Assembly (NCBI GenBank): GCA_030549335.1
Contig: CM060198.1
Coordinates: forward strand, 43,130,353 to 43,194,352
Direction: 5' to 3'
Origin: Pontederia crassipes
Taxonomy: Eukaryota > Streptophyta > Magnoliopsida > Commelinales > Pontederiaceae
DNA length: 64,000 nt
Part shown: piece after piece, positions 45,101 through 57,540 of the stretch
Numbering within the stretch: the stretch's first letter is position 1
Layout: each line of letters begins with the position of its first letter
The notes under the pieces: model-generated
Database searches by the model: none
What the model was told of the DNA's origin: nothing
The model's input: only the letters and a program-made list of their open reading frames with translations
Translations under genes and position numbers: made by a program

Positions 45101-45782
45101 ATCTCCTTATTGTGCTCACTATGCAAATGTATTATTCGATTCTTGTGCTATTCATTCATTCATATCCTCTGTATTATCTAATTTGTTGAATGTTGAGATG
45201 GTGAATATGAGGTGGTAGCTACACATAGCGACACCATTAAGGAGGATCTCCACCAAGCAATACGTTTCAGTTGTGATTGAAGGAACAAATTACTCAGTCG
45301 AACTCATAGTACTACCTATGGTAGACTATGATGTGATATTGGGCATAGATTGGTTATCTTATCATGATGCCTACATGATGTGCCAAGAAAAGAATATCAA
45401 GATTGTCAAGAAAGATGGTAATTATGTGATCTTTCACGGAATTCCATCAAGGGAGAAGAAAATAATGATTTCCTCAGTGAAGGCAATCAAAATTTTGAAT
45501 AAAGGCTACCGAGTATTTCTAGCAAGCATAATTAAGAGCGATATCCAACCCAAGCCACTACAAAAGTTGGAAGTGGTAAAGGACTTTCCTGATGTATTCC
45601 CCAATGAGCTCCTGGGATTACTTTCGGAAAGGGAGATCAACTTTTATATTGAGTTGATGCTAGCGACGACTCCTATATCTAAATGTCCTTATAGAATGGC
45701 ACCAACAGAAATGGAGGAGTTGAAGACTCAATTGCAAGAATTGCTGAACAGAGGATTAATCATGCCAAATGTGTCCACATAA
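45101..45782 (+). pseudogene. Chromovirus protease to RT N-terminus
   Basis: The protease active site is altered: LFDSCAIHSF (45130-45165) in place of DSGA.HSF. An open frame 45273-45782 covers MVDYDVILGIDWLSYHDA (second protease block), the connecting DFPDVFPNELLGL motif and CPYRMAPTEMEELKTQLQELLNRGLI of RT, ending at a TAA at 45780. Confidence 0.85.
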
Positions 45783-46500
45783 GGTGCACCTATTCTGTTT
45801 GTGAAGAATGATGGATCACTAAGACTATGCATATATTACAGGATGTCAAATAAAGTGACCATTAAGAATAAGTATCCTTTGCCTAAATTTGATGATCTAT
45901 TTGATTAGTTATCCATAGCATCAGTCTTCTCAAAGATTGACATGAGAAGTAAATATCATCAGCTCAGGGTAGCTGATGAGGACATCGCTAAGATGACATT
46001 TAGGTCAAGGAATGTCCATTATGATTTATTTTTGTTATGCCTTTTGGATTAACAAATGCTCCCATTGTATTTATGGATCTGATGAACATGATATTCATGT
46101 CTCATCTGAATAGATTTATTATCGTGCTCGTAGATGATATCTTGATATATTCCTCAAGTATAGTGAAACACTAAAAGTACCTACATATAGTTCTGTAGAC
46201 TTTGAGACAACATCAATTATATGCAAAGTTCTATAAGTGAGAGTTCTGGTTGGAGCAAGTCATGTTTTTAGGCCACATAATTTCAAAAGAAGGGATCTCA
46301 GTGAACCCATGTAAGGTACAAGCTGACATCAATTGGGATAGACCAAATATAGTGACAGAGATTTCTTTGGATTAGCCGGCTACTACAGAAGATTTATTCA
46401 AAACTTCTCAAAAAATTGTTGCTTCTATGACAAAGCTGACTAGAAAAGAAGAATTGTTCAGTTGGAATCAGAAATGTGAGAAAGTTTTCTAGAGCTGAAG
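45783..46500 (+). pseudogene. Chromovirus reverse transcriptase
   Basis: [34 protein letters not shown] (stop) and FSKIDMRSKYHQLRV are readable in one frame, then a shift. The catalytic block [11 protein letters not shown] is at about 46128-46155, FLGHIISKEGISVNP near 46265 and GYYRRFIQNFS near 46380. At least five stops or shifts. Confidence 0.85.
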
Positions 46501-48184
46501 AAAAAATTGACCACTACATCGATGCTAACCATTTCCATAGAAATTAGAGGGTACACAGTGTACAGTGATGCAAGTAGGACTAAACTGTGTACTGATGCAG
46601 TAGGGACGAGTGGTGGCTTATGCCTCCAGACAATTGAAACCTCATGAGAGAAATTATCCTACTCATGATTTAGAATTAACAACAGTAGTGTTTGCTCTGA
46701 AAATATGAAGACACTACTTTTATGAAAAAGAATTTGAAGTTTTCATTTACCACAAAAGTCTCAAATATGTGTTCTCTCAAAAGGAAGTCAACATGAGACA
46801 GAGGAGAATGGTTAGAGTTTCTAAAGGACAATGAATTCGGCATTCCTTACCATCCAAGTAATGTCAACTCAATAGCAGATGCTCTAAGCAGAAGATGTCA
46901 AGGACCAGTGTCATGCTTAAGAGTTTACAAATGGACTCTTATTGAAGGAAGCACTCAAGGAAGGTTGATAATGTATTGTGTCATTCAACTTGATTTAGTG
47001 GCAAGAATAGCACAAGCACAAAAAGATGATCCACGTACATGTCAAACTATGAGTTGGATGATGATGGGACTATCAAATTTCAAGGCAAGCTTTGGGTACC
47101 TACAAATAGAGAGCTTAAGGAAGAGATTCTAATTGAGTGCCACAAGTCAAAATTTGCTATTCACCTAGAACCACTAAAATGTTCAAGATTTTGCAAAGAA
47201 AATTTTGGTGGAGTGACATGAGAAGAAAAGTGGCAGACTTTGTCTCCAAATACTTGGTATGTCAACAAGTCAAGATTGCGCATCAAAAGCCACTTGGATT
47301 ACTGAACCTATTGCGAGAGCATAGTGGAAATGGGAGGAGATCACAATGGACTTCATTGTGGTTCTTCCCAAAACGCAGCAGGGTCATGATGCCATATGGG
47401 TTATTGTAGATAGATTGACCAAGGCAGTTCACTTCTTATCCTACAAGGTGAGGCAGTAGCTGCAAGTATGGTGAAATTGTACGTGGATGAAATTATCCGA
47501 TTACATGAGATTCCCGTTTCCACCATATCTGATTACATGGGATTTCCATTTTCATTGTATCAGATTGAGACTCCACATTTATTGTATGGTTTTGTAGAGG
47601 GTTGTAACATGCGTTCGGTACAAGGCTACACTATACGTTGTATTCCACCCTCAGAGCGATGGGCAAAATGAAAGGATGATTCATACCTTGAAAGACATGC
47701 TGAGAGCATGCACTATTGATTGGCAAAGCAACTGTGATGACCATCTCACTCTAGTTGAGTTTGGCTACAATAATAATTATCATTCTTCCATCAAAATAAC
47801 ATCATTTGAGGCACTTACTGGTCTTCCACATGTTGGAGTGTAGTTGGTAAAGGAATACTATTAGGACTATAATTAGTAGAGAAGTATGCAGAAAAAATAG
47901 ATTTAGTCAAAGAAAAAACGTTGATAGCTCAGAGTCGTCAGAAGAGCTATACTGATAAAAAAAGAGAAGGGAACAAATCTATGAAGTTGGAGGTCAAGTG
48001 TTGCTAAAAGTATTTCCCACCAAAGGAGCATGAGAAGTAGGAAGGGCAAGCTAACTCCTAAATATATTAGTCCATTTGAGATTCTGGAGAAGGTGAGAGA
48101 AAGAGCATACAAATTAACATTCCATCCTTCCAGAATCCATAATATTTATCCTGTGTCAATGCTTCGCAATAACATATATGATAG
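46501..48184 (+). pseudogene. Chromovirus RNase H, integrase and start of chromodomain region
   Basis: RNase H remnants: VYSDAS (46558) and [24 protein letters not shown] (46620-46695). Integrase remnants: LKEEILIECHKSKFAIH (47115-47165), YLVCQQVKIAHQKP (47252-47290), a degraded core, PFSLYQIETP-type shifted text, LRACTIDW (47700), FGYNNNYHSSI (47760) and the RVYPVSMLRNN-like end (48130-48175). Frame changes often. It breaks off at 48184 where the Athila solo LTR entered. Confidence 0.8.
48180..48184 (+). repeat. Target-site duplication GATAG, left copy
   Basis: GATAG stands before TGATCACTAG and again at 59503-59507 after CACATCA. Confidence 0.85.
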
Positions 48185-49755
48185 TGATCACTAGCTGATC
48201 ATACTAAATTTCTACTAATTTTTCATCTTAACTCATATGCATATAAGTTCTAAAATATTTATATTCTAATAATTATGCTTAATATAAATACATTGATTTT
48301 CTTAGCATAATGTTATCTTACATTTGCACATTTGAATTGGATAATATACTGATTTAGTTTTTATTTATCTAATTATCATTTGAGTAATTGATGCTTGTTG
48401 TCCATATTGTTGCAGCATCAAAATCAAGCACAAAAGACAAATATTCCTACTGAAAAAATAGGAGGGGACCACAAGCAGCTGCCAAAAGCAATGGGAAAGG
48501 AATCTCTTCTTACCACAAAAGCAAAAAGACTAGAGGACATGTGGTAAAATAAAATTGAATGGAACATTCTGATGAGGATCAAATTGTGATGATAATATCA
48601 TATAAAAGGAGGATGTTGAGGAGCAATGGGGAGGATCTTCTCTCCTGGCCATTTGGCTAGAGGCCAGAGGGGTTTTCTTTTTGGACCTAAGAGTTTTTCT
48701 TGATAGTTTAGGACGTTTCCTCATATATTTTGTATTAACTTTATCATTTATGAGGAACTAAATCTTAGCTCTCTTAGGATAGGATAGTAGTTTAATTTTT
48801 GTTTATGGATGGATGATTGAATAACACTTTTGTTACTGATGTTAATGCAGTTTCTCAATGTTTTCGAATCAATTTTTTGTTGATGTGAATTTTGTTTTAG
48901 AATGGCAACTAAGAAGTTGATGTTTGATTCTTTTCTTGCTTAGAAATGAGTAAAGAACATTAACATTTTTTCGAGTTATAATCCATGTCATGATCTGGAT
49001 GCATCATTTTACTTCTTGTTAATGTGAATCTCATATTGTAATGGCAACTGAGAGATTGTTTCTAGATTCTCTTATTATTCAAAAATGAATCAAGAACATT
49101 AACAATTAGTTTGTGAATTTGATTTCATTTGTGATTTCTGATGACTTGGTTCTAGTTTCAATCTTACAATGTTGAGTGTTGATACATTCATTTAGCTTTC
49201 GTTGATGTGAATCTCATATTGAAATGACAACCAAGAGGTTGATTCTAAATTTCCTTGATGTTTAGAAATAAACAAAGAACATCAACACTAGTTGCCGAGC
49301 TGATTGCATTTATGCATTAAGTTAGAAGTTTCATAATAATTTAATATCAATTGAAATCCTTGTTAAATCAACATAACTAACATTCATATGAAAGTTTGAT
49401 ACTTAGTTCTAACTTTAATGCACTATGAGCGCAGTCTTTACAAGATGAATCTGGTCTGATTTGTATTACTAGGTTGTTCTAATTCATTCATAACAGAATA
49501 TTAGATAAACCCCATTCATAAGAGGACATTTCATTATCTATTAGTTATCATCTTATTTCAGTCACATAAAAACATAAAAAAGAGTAAACTTAGTTTAGAA
49601 TTAATTTAGATTAATTAGTGAATCTTAAGTTTCAAATCATTATGGATACAACATTCGGAATACTCTGATCTACGCACTTGCAGTTTAGTGAAGTGAGGAG
49701 TTTAGGCCATATATCATTCTTTACATTTTTAATTCTGTTCAATTACTAGTTGTGC

Positions 49756-49760
49756 ATAGT
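49756..49760 (+). repeat. Target-site duplication ATAGT, left copy
   Basis: It is repeated at 59345-59349. Confidence 0.88.
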
Positions 49761-51432
49761 TGATGCATGCAAAATATAACATATATTTAGTATTGCATTT
49801 AAACTCATTTTGAATCATTTTCTAATAGCATGCATAATTTTTTGAACCTATTTACATTAATTTTACAAAAATGAAAATCTATCCAAATGTTATATTTTAT
49901 AAGAAGCAAACTGAATTATGAAGCCAATGGAGAAAACTGCACTCAAATCATAGTTAAAACGGAGTAAGAAAGTGAAAAATAGTGAAGCAATGCTGAAATG
50001 GCACTTTAACAGGCCGTGAAGAGATTTTAACGGGCCATGACAGGCTGTGAAACTCATTAACAGATCGTTAAAAGTTGTCCCGAGTCACGACCGTGATTAG
50101 GCCTTCACGGGCCATGAAAATCCTCTCACAAGCCATGAAAACCTATTTTCAATTCGATTCGAACTCTCTTTAGGCCGTTAAATCGCCATAATAGATCGCG
50201 ACGAAGCCTAGTTTCGAGTTTTAGACAAATTTTTGGAAGAATTTGAAGTGCACCATGATTCCTACTCATATTATATGATCTTAGGAGGATTTGGAAATAT
50301 ATTATGACCCAAATTTCGAAGTTTGACAAGACCAAAATTTCATAAATAATTGAGATTCATATTTTCCTTCTTTCACATAGAAAATGTCAATTTTCGTTTC
50401 TTCTCCAATCATATGAAAACTCAAACCCCTATAAATAGAGGTCTTTTACAGCTAAAAGAGAGCATGCTAGGACCTGCAACCTATTCTTCAAAGTCAAGAA
50501 CGTGAGAAGACTCTAAAGAATTGTTGAGAAGACTTCTGCTGGATCGACTCTAGACGAGAGTTCAGCGGCAGTTCATCGGTGATTCTTGAAGAGTATTATC
50601 TGTTCTACCTAATGTTGGGATGATATTAGATTTTCTGTCTTTAGTTCCTTCTTTTCTATAGTTTAAGATTTTAGTTCTTGCTTCTATAATTTAAAGTTAT
50701 GCTTTTAGGTTTGTAATAATTCTATTGTTAAAGGCAAACTCATAAACCTCTATTTCGTTAAATAAAGTTCAGTTTCTTTGATTACATATGGTGTTCTTAA
50801 TGTTTTCCAGAGATTGAATGTCGTACTTAGTTAACTATTATCCCTGTGGGAATTCATTATTTTAGTTTGCATGATAGTTCTGGAATTGATTCAAGATTAG
50901 TATGTCAGAGCATCATATAACATAATCCGTAGGACCCTATACGGAATTGCGAATTGTGCGGTCTATTAAACATTACCATTGCATGGATGTTAATAGTCTA
51001 AAATCTACAGTTTAATGCATCTTATTCTCTGTTTAATTCGATTATGATCTAGAATGGAGTAATTATAGTTAAGTTTAAAGATTAAGATAGTTTGATTTAT
51101 TCTGAAGATCAAAATTTGGGGTAGGCTCTAATTCGTCAATCGAAATGAACTTAATATTCTCACGTGTTATCTATTTGTCTATTTTGTAGTTTATCATCCT
51201 AAGGGTCTGTGCATTGGTAGTTTAATTTAGTTTTAGTTTTATCTATCGTTCTACAAATTTTACTTTCTGTACATCATTTAACTGAAACTTCATATCATCT
51301 CCTATGAGCCTCTGAAATTAGTTTAGTTAAGTAAGTTAATTTTTCGTGAGTTCGACACTCTACTTATTTCACTTTATTACTTGAGCGACTAGTGCACGTG
51401 CTAGTATTTAATTGTTATCAATTCTCGCATTA
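49761..51432 (+). repeat. 5' LTR of the non-autonomous element
   Basis: It contains a cluster of GGGCCRTGA-type motifs (50010-50170), a TATA box (CCTATAAATAGAGG, 50428) and the terminal GCATTA. Confidence 0.88.
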
Positions 51433-52418
51433 AGTTTTTGCAGTTTGCATTTCCATGCATCATGCCTATCATCTTATATTGCATTACATGCCTATGTTCT
51501 TATCATGTTTTATCTAGTAGTTGCATATTTAATTTACATCATCTAAAAAATATATAGAAATAGAAAATTTTATATCATTCTTTCTCATGTCTTAATATTT
51601 TCTTGTTTTCAAAATTATTCATTGACATCTTGCTAATTAGCGAAAATAGAAACACTATTATTTTATCTTTTGTTGCCTTAGTATTGGGTATTTATAGTGT
51701 GAATATTGCTAACTATAACTATGATTATTTGGACGACAAATTCTTGTTCATGCTCTTTTTTTTTATTTTAGTCTTGATAATAATTGCCTCTTTGTTGAAC
51801 GTTTAAGTGTTTATTGAGCTTATAGAAAAAAGAAAAAAAATTGTGTGCAAAAAGTTAAAAGAGGGTTAGTTGAACCCCAATAAACCAAAATAAAGAAGTA
51901 CAAAAGTGTTATCCGGAACCTTGGTGTGTCCGAACGATTAGATCCGTAGGGGATTCTTTCTTAACAACCTAAAGACAACTGCTCTGGGATCCGTCGATCG
52001 AAAGTCCGGTACATGGATCACCTTGTGCAATATGGAGGATCACATAAGTATCAAATCAACAAAAGAAAAAAAAATAATGAATGAAAATATCAAGAGCGTT
52101 AAAATGAAGAAGTTTTAAAGTAAAAATACATAAGCTCATTACACACTTATGTTTCCAACATTGAGACTCTTGTTTGATAGACTATATGTTTTCTTGCATG
52201 AGCTGAACTTGGATGAGTTTAGATATGTCTAATATTAAAAAATTCTAAAAGGCTGGATCATTCGAATGATGGAAAGATACTTTGGCGATTGATGTATAAA
52301 AACTATTGCTAAAAAAATAGTTGACTAATAGGGTGGAAGCGATGATTGACCTTCTTTGGATGGAGCTTTGCCTTGAGCATTGCTTGAGGACAAGAAAATA
52401 TCTTAGCATGGGGGAGTT
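51433..52418 (+). other. Interior of the non-autonomous element, no functional gene
   Basis: A 67-codon frame at 51603-51806 encodes a hydrophobic peptide with one or two membrane-like stretches; it resembles nothing I recognise and lies in AT-rich sequence, so is probably chance. The rest (TGTGTCCGAACG, CTCTGGGATCCGTCGATCG near 51925-52010) is noncoding. Confidence 0.6.
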
Positions 52419-53258
52419 TGATGCATGCAAAATATAACATATATTTAGTATTGCATTTAATCTCATTTTGAATAATTTTTAATAGCATGTATCATTTTAT
52501 GAGCTTATTTACATTAATATTAAAAAAATAAAAATCTACCCAAATTGTATTTTATTGTTTAGGAAGCAAGAAAATTGAATTACGAAACCAACAGAGAAAA
52601 CCACACTCAAATCGGAGTTAAAACAGAGATAAAAAATGGAAAACAGTGAAGCAATACAGAAATGACACTTTAACGGACCGTGAATAGATTTTAACGGGCC
52701 GTGACAGGGCTGTGAAACTCATTAACAGGTCGTGAAAAGTTGCCCCTAGTCACGGCTTGACCAAGCCTTCACGGGCCATGAAAATCATAATTTTAACAAT
52801 GTAAGAGACGTGAAAACCCTCTCACAGCTCATGAAAACTTATTTTCAATCTGATGCGAACTATGTTTAGGTCGTTAAATCACCATAATAGGCCGTGACGA
52901 AGTCCAATTTTGAGTTTTAGACGAATATTTGGAAGAATTTGAAGTGCACAATATGATCCTAGGATGATTTGAAAACATATTATGACCCAAATTTTGGAGT
53001 TTGACAAGGCCAAAATTTCATAACTAATTCATATTCGAATTTTCCTTATTTCACATAGAAAAAGTTTTTGTTTCTTCTCCAATCATATGGAAACTCAAAC
53101 CCCTATAAATAGAGGCCTTCTAAATTCACAATAGAGCATGCTAGGGCCTACAACTAGAGCTTTGAAGCTAATAACGTGGGAAAACTTCAAAGGGCTCGTC
53201 GAGACAATTTCTGCATGATTAACTCTTGATGAAAATCGGGCGGCATTTTTTCGATGTT
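52419..53258 (+). repeat. 3' LTR of the non-autonomous element, left part
   Basis: It matches 49761-50575 with the same GGGCC motifs and TATA box (53100). It is interrupted at 53258. Confidence 0.88.
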
Positions 53259-53946
53259 TGATACGATGCTCAAGAACAATGCCTTGAGTGATTGAAATAA
53301 TATATAATAATTAAAGAAATGAGATCAAACGAATTTTCAGACAATGGAATTCAACCTCAAGATTACAATGAACCAAGCAACTGATATTATAAATAGATGG
53401 ATTTAATCAAAAGATTACAAATCTTGTGATTAACGATGGAAGTTCCCGAAGAACATGTTACATGAGTTCCTTCACAATAAAAGCAATTAACCCAAATTTT
53501 AATAGATTAAAAAATGTCTCAAATAACAATGACTATCAGTATTTATAGGCTCTAAAAATAAATTTTGGGCTGAAAGAAAATACCTTAATTTAGCCCACAA
53601 GTAACCTAACTAATTTAGTAAAATAACAAACTCAATTTCTGTTACAATCGTCATTGGCATATTCCATATTTAATTTGTTCCAAAAATTCCAAATAAATAT
53701 AGTAAATCATGATTTATTTGGCACAAGGTATGCTGGACTCTTCATATGGTTCAATTTGTAACATATTGAGAAGTTGACTTTGATGCAATTTGATCTTGTA
53801 ATTTGATCAATTGTAAATTGTAGATATTTTTTATTATCTTTAATTTTCTTATGTCTGAGATCGACAATGTTATCATCATCATCCAACTTTGTTAAAATAT
53901 TCTTCTATCACCGGCTGCAATTATAAGCATTTCCTGGTTCATATCA
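53259..53946 (-). repeat. LTR (3' on the minus strand)
   Basis: Plus-strand edges are TGATACGATGCTCAAG and GGTTCATATCA. Near-identical in length and layout to 57807-58494. Confidence 0.9.
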
Positions 53947-54084
53947 TTCCCCTTCTCTTCAAAAGGATTCGTCCTCGAATTTGCATTCTCGTTAAGAAAA
54001 ATATGTCCAAGTTCATATCATTTCCCTCCTTTTCAAAAGGATTCATCCTTGAATTTACATTCACAATAAGAAGAATATAACCTA
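53937..54084 (-). repeat. 74-bp tandem duplication across the polypurine tract/LTR edge
   Basis: GTTCATATCATT, CTTTTCAAAAGGATTC and TCGAATTTGCATT-type text at 53937 repeats at 54011 with substitutions. The minus-strand polypurine tract (AAGAGAAGGGGAA, 53947-53959) and the polyprotein-end motif TTCGAGGACGAAT are in both units. Confidence 0.75.
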
Positions 54085-54146
54085 TCACATATATAAATTT
54101 ATTAAATAATTTAGGACATGCATAATGGAGATTTTATACTTCCCTT

Positions 54147-54656
54147 TCATGTGTCAGATGACATGTACGATGTATCTCTATCAAGATTGAAAGTATGATT
54201 CCTCAATTTATGATCCTGCAAGTGTAAAGAAAGAACAATATAAGTAATATAAAAACTAATGTAACTCTCATACTCACCTGGATGAAGTATTTTATGCCCA
54301 TGAGACAATGGTATTTGAAGAAATAAATCACGAAACTTTGGAGACCTTCCTTGCCACATAAGAATCTTGTCAAATAAGGTGTACAATATATTCCAAAGAA
54401 CTAGGAATCCAATATGGATATTGTCAAGTGGTTCCAAGATAAACATGTTAGTTTTCATAAAATAAAATGAATCCTTAACATCTGAAAGTGAAATATTGTA
54501 AAATTCATAATCGAGCAAATATCTCGGCTCATGAAATGAATAATGCAAGTCCCTGTAATTAATCAAAATATCACCAAAATGATCATGCAAATGATCTTTA
54601 TAAATCAAAATATCTCTAAAGAAATTAATCTCAAATCTTCGATGAAAAATGAACAA
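54147..54656 (-). CDS. Unrecognised 169-codon open frame
   Basis: This is the longest stop-free frame in the element interior. The peptide is rich in His, Tyr, Phe and Asp and starts MFIFHRRFEINFF. It matches no retroelement domain I know, and lies where RT to integrase would be. It could be an insert of other origin or a chance frame. Confidence 0.25.
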   Translation of the reverse strand: MFIFHRRFEINFFRDILIYKDHLHDHFGDILINYRDLHYSFHEPRYLLDYEFYNISLSDVKDSFYFMKTNMFILEPLDNIHIGFLVLWNILYTLFDKILMWQGRSPKFRDLFLQIPLSHGHKILHPGEYESYISFYITYIVLSLHLQDHKLRNHTFNLDRDTSYMSSDT

Positions 54657-55600
54657 AAGTCGAACTAATGCAAATGCATTGAATTTTCAAATTATGATGT
54701 GAAAATTATATGAAAGTTTGCAACCATCATCTACAGAAATGATCTTAGGAAAGCACAAAGGTGGATTTAAAGAAATGAATAAGATTCTAAACTCATAAGA
54801 AAGTCTTCAAATTATAATCAACCAATCAAAAATACTCAGGGGATTAGAAAATATTCATTCCAAAATTTTAACGTATGACTGAAATAAAGTTTTTCAGCAC
54901 TCAACAAATCAGAAAGTGGAATATAAAATTGAGGTCTTATGTTTGCATGTCATTCAATACTTCTTCCAATTAAAACCTGCAAGTTAGTCACATCAAACAA
55001 ATATAAAATTTCAAAGGTAAGAGATGAACTTTTCAAACTAGTTGTCATAAACTCAATACAACCTCTTTCAAATCCTTGCATGATGAAATTTGTATCTTCA
55101 TATACCCCACTCCTACATATCTACATGCACATATCAAAATCAAAAGACAAAAATAGTTAGTGTTAGGAGAAGAATTATTGGATTATCTTTCTTTTGCCTT
55201 AACACTCAAGTTTTTTTTGCTCATATCTATCTGACGGTGGTCTTTCTAGATACTCAAGATCTAATCTTCTCTCATTCTCATAGTTCTTGTAATACTCAAT
55301 ATCTAAATGTTGTATCTCAATACTTTAAGAAGGTGGCCTTTCTAAGCACTCAAAAGTAGTGTGACTATCATTTTCATCATTCAAGTTGTGGCACTCATAA
55401 TTATTTTGAGTTGCTGACAATCAGCTTCATCTTCCTTCGAATGATGTTGTGCAACCAAACTTTTCTCAATTTCTTCCCTACTTTCATCTCCTGAGGATGC
55501 TGCACTCTCTTGTGAACATTTGTTTGTAATTCTTCGATTCCTCGTGTTTGGCCTTCTATCAATAAATTTCGAAATCCAATATAGATTATGACATGGATTA
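54657..55600 (-). other. Interior of the minus-strand element, no domain recognised
   Basis: A 76-codon minus frame (55381-55611) contains [19 protein letters not shown], an acidic Ser-rich stretch that could belong to the gag-pol linker of the element. Nothing else is identified. Confidence 0.4.
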
Positions 55601-55621
55601 AATCGATTCATTTTTTAATTT

Positions 55622-55800
55622 CTATATATCTTTTTCAAATCTCCAATCTACAACAGGTAGATTTATAGGACATACACGAACACATACTTCACAAGCAATA
55701 CATTTATCAAATTCAAAGTGAATTCGACCATGGAAACGCTCTGATGTGATTGATTTTTCATAAGGATATTGAATAGTTACAGGTAAACGATTTGACAACT
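55622..55800 (-). pseudogene. ndhI: Plastid ndhI fragment (NADH dehydrogenase-like subunit I)
   Basis: Minus-strand residues [39 protein letters not shown] and [10 protein letters not shown] follow the chloroplast NDH subunit I sequence, including one full 4Fe-4S motif C-x2-C-x2-C-x3-CP ([12 protein letters not shown]). About 55 of roughly 165-180 residues are present; the second iron-sulfur motif is missing. The piece is joined in frame behind the gag linker ([13 protein letters not shown]), with no stop at the join. It is a plastid DNA fragment now in a nuclear retroelement. Boundaries at the C-terminal side are uncertain. Confidence 0.88.
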
Positions 55801-56967
55801 CTTCTTCAGATGCAATATCACCATTGTCCATCATGATCATAACATATTTATTTGGACATTATGAACTAATATTTCCTGAACCAAGACAATAAACACATTT
55901 AATATATTGATCCTTTGTGAGCTGTTAAAGGCAATACCTTTATCCCTTGAGTTGAAATTTTTAGCTTTGTTTTTGTCCTCCAATTTTTGAGTTGGCTCAT
56001 CAACTAACTTAGAATTTGCACGTCATTTTAATTTCCAAATAGAAGTTGAACTTTCAAATTTGTGATGTGGACGAATATCTTTCTTCCATTGCTTCTCAAC
56101 ATTTATAATCTTATGCAGAACTTCATTCAACTCTCAATACTCTTACAATTCCACAGCTCTAGAAATCTCTCAATTCCGCCCACATATGAATCTTGCAATT
56201 GTATATTCAGGATCCTCATTTATGTTGGCGTAGATGAGTGTCATTTTCATCTCTTTATAGTACTCCTCATTAGTCTTTGATCCTTATCTCATAGTCTGTA
56301 ATTTCATACGTAAGTCGCGTCAATATGATAAAGGAACAAATCTTCTCCTCAATATGGTTTTCATCTCATCCTAATTTTCAATTGGAGGCTCTTGATTTTT
56401 GCGCATATTAATGGTTAATTGATTCCACCAAGTAATAGCATAATCAACAAAAGATATAATATCAAGTTTAACCTTTTTCTAAGTAGAATAATTATAATAA
56501 TGAAATATACTTTCTACCCTTTGTTTCCATTCAATGTAGGCATCAGGATCACTTTTATCTTGAAAGGTAGAGAGAGATAGTTTAATTTAAATCAAATAGT
56601 TTAATGAACTTGTATTTCGATCAGTGACATCTCTATCTTGTTCCCTTTCTCATTCATTTCTTTTACCTCCAATCTGAACACGTCTCTGTCTTCTCTAATT
56701 TATAACAGAGGCTTCATCAACTTCCTCTTCCATCACTTCATCATTAACAACACGGTGTCTTTGGCGATCTCTTCTTTGCTTTGGTTATATAACTTGTTGT
56801 AGTTGTACAGTTTGATTGTTTTGCACATCTATCTCATCATGAAGTTCAGTAATCATATTGTCAAAATGTTGTGTCATGATCTCCATCATTCTTCTTTGAT
56901 CAATTGCTTCTTTTCTAGGACTATGTTCTTTATCCTTTACTATTGATATTGTGAGAAATTTCTGCAA
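55801..56967 (-). pseudogene. gag: Gag of the minus-strand Gypsy element, broken
   Basis: The minus strand reads, from N- to C-terminus: a Gln-rich segment (EIMTQHFDNMITELHDEID, 56880-56820), then DPDAYIEWKQRVES, VDYAITWWNQLTINMRKN and EMKTILRRRFVPLSY, EYYKEMKMTLIYANINEDPEYTIARFICG and a zinc knuckle CVYCLGSGNISS-stop-C in which the His is Asn and one position is a stop. This is the chromovirus-type Retrotrans_gag order. At least six stops. The acidic linker after the knuckle leads into the ndhI fragment. Confidence 0.85.
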
Positions 56968-57299
56968 TAAATATTAATGATAAAAGCAATCTCAATACCT
57001 CACGTGGTGATCCTCGTATTTTACCTCAACTCTATTTGATTTTTTCCTGAATTGTACTCACCACTTTTTTTTTCTATCTTGAACCTTCCAACAAGTTTTA
57101 CGAACTAATGCAAGTCAACGCAAGGCAATGAGCAATTAAATCAATCTAATTTATCAATATAATTGCAAGATGAAAATAAATCTTGAAGCTGAAATTAGGA
57201 TAGAGATGAGAAAAAAAGGTTGCCAAATAAGGATAAATATCAAAAGTTTATAATTATAATGAAATCAAGGATAACTGATTCACTGGGTTAAATCATTCA

Positions 57300-57540
57300 A
57301 AATCTTAAAATTTCTTCTGCACCTTTCTCTCCAGAAATAAGCTTTCCTTTTCTTTTCTTTTCTTTCCTTACGCTTCTTTTTAAATCTTTTCTTTCAATTT
57401 TTTCTCAGATTTTTTTCGAATTTTTTCCAAATATTTTCTTTCCTGTTCTTCCCTTCACCTTTCTTACACTTTCTTTTTTTTCTATTTTTGGATTTATTTT
57501 TTCTCAATTTTTTTTTGAAATGCAGCAAACTTTGAAGAAT
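57300..57540 (-). repeat. Polypyrimidine/polypurine low-complexity leader
   Basis: Plus strand is CTTTTCTTTTCTTTTCTTTCC and similar for more than 200 bases; on the element's own strand this is a purine-rich leader between the primer-binding site and gag. Confidence 0.7.

Noticed and set aside
51603-51806. Hydrophobic 67-residue frame that looks like an organelle membrane peptide
   Set aside because: AT-rich sequence gives Ile/Leu/Phe-rich frames by chance, and I could not match it to a known organelle gene. Unlike ndhI, no conserved motif supports it.
55622-55840. Whole window or segment being plastid contamination
   Set aside because: Only about 180 bases are plastid-like and both sides are retroelement sequence in frame and register.
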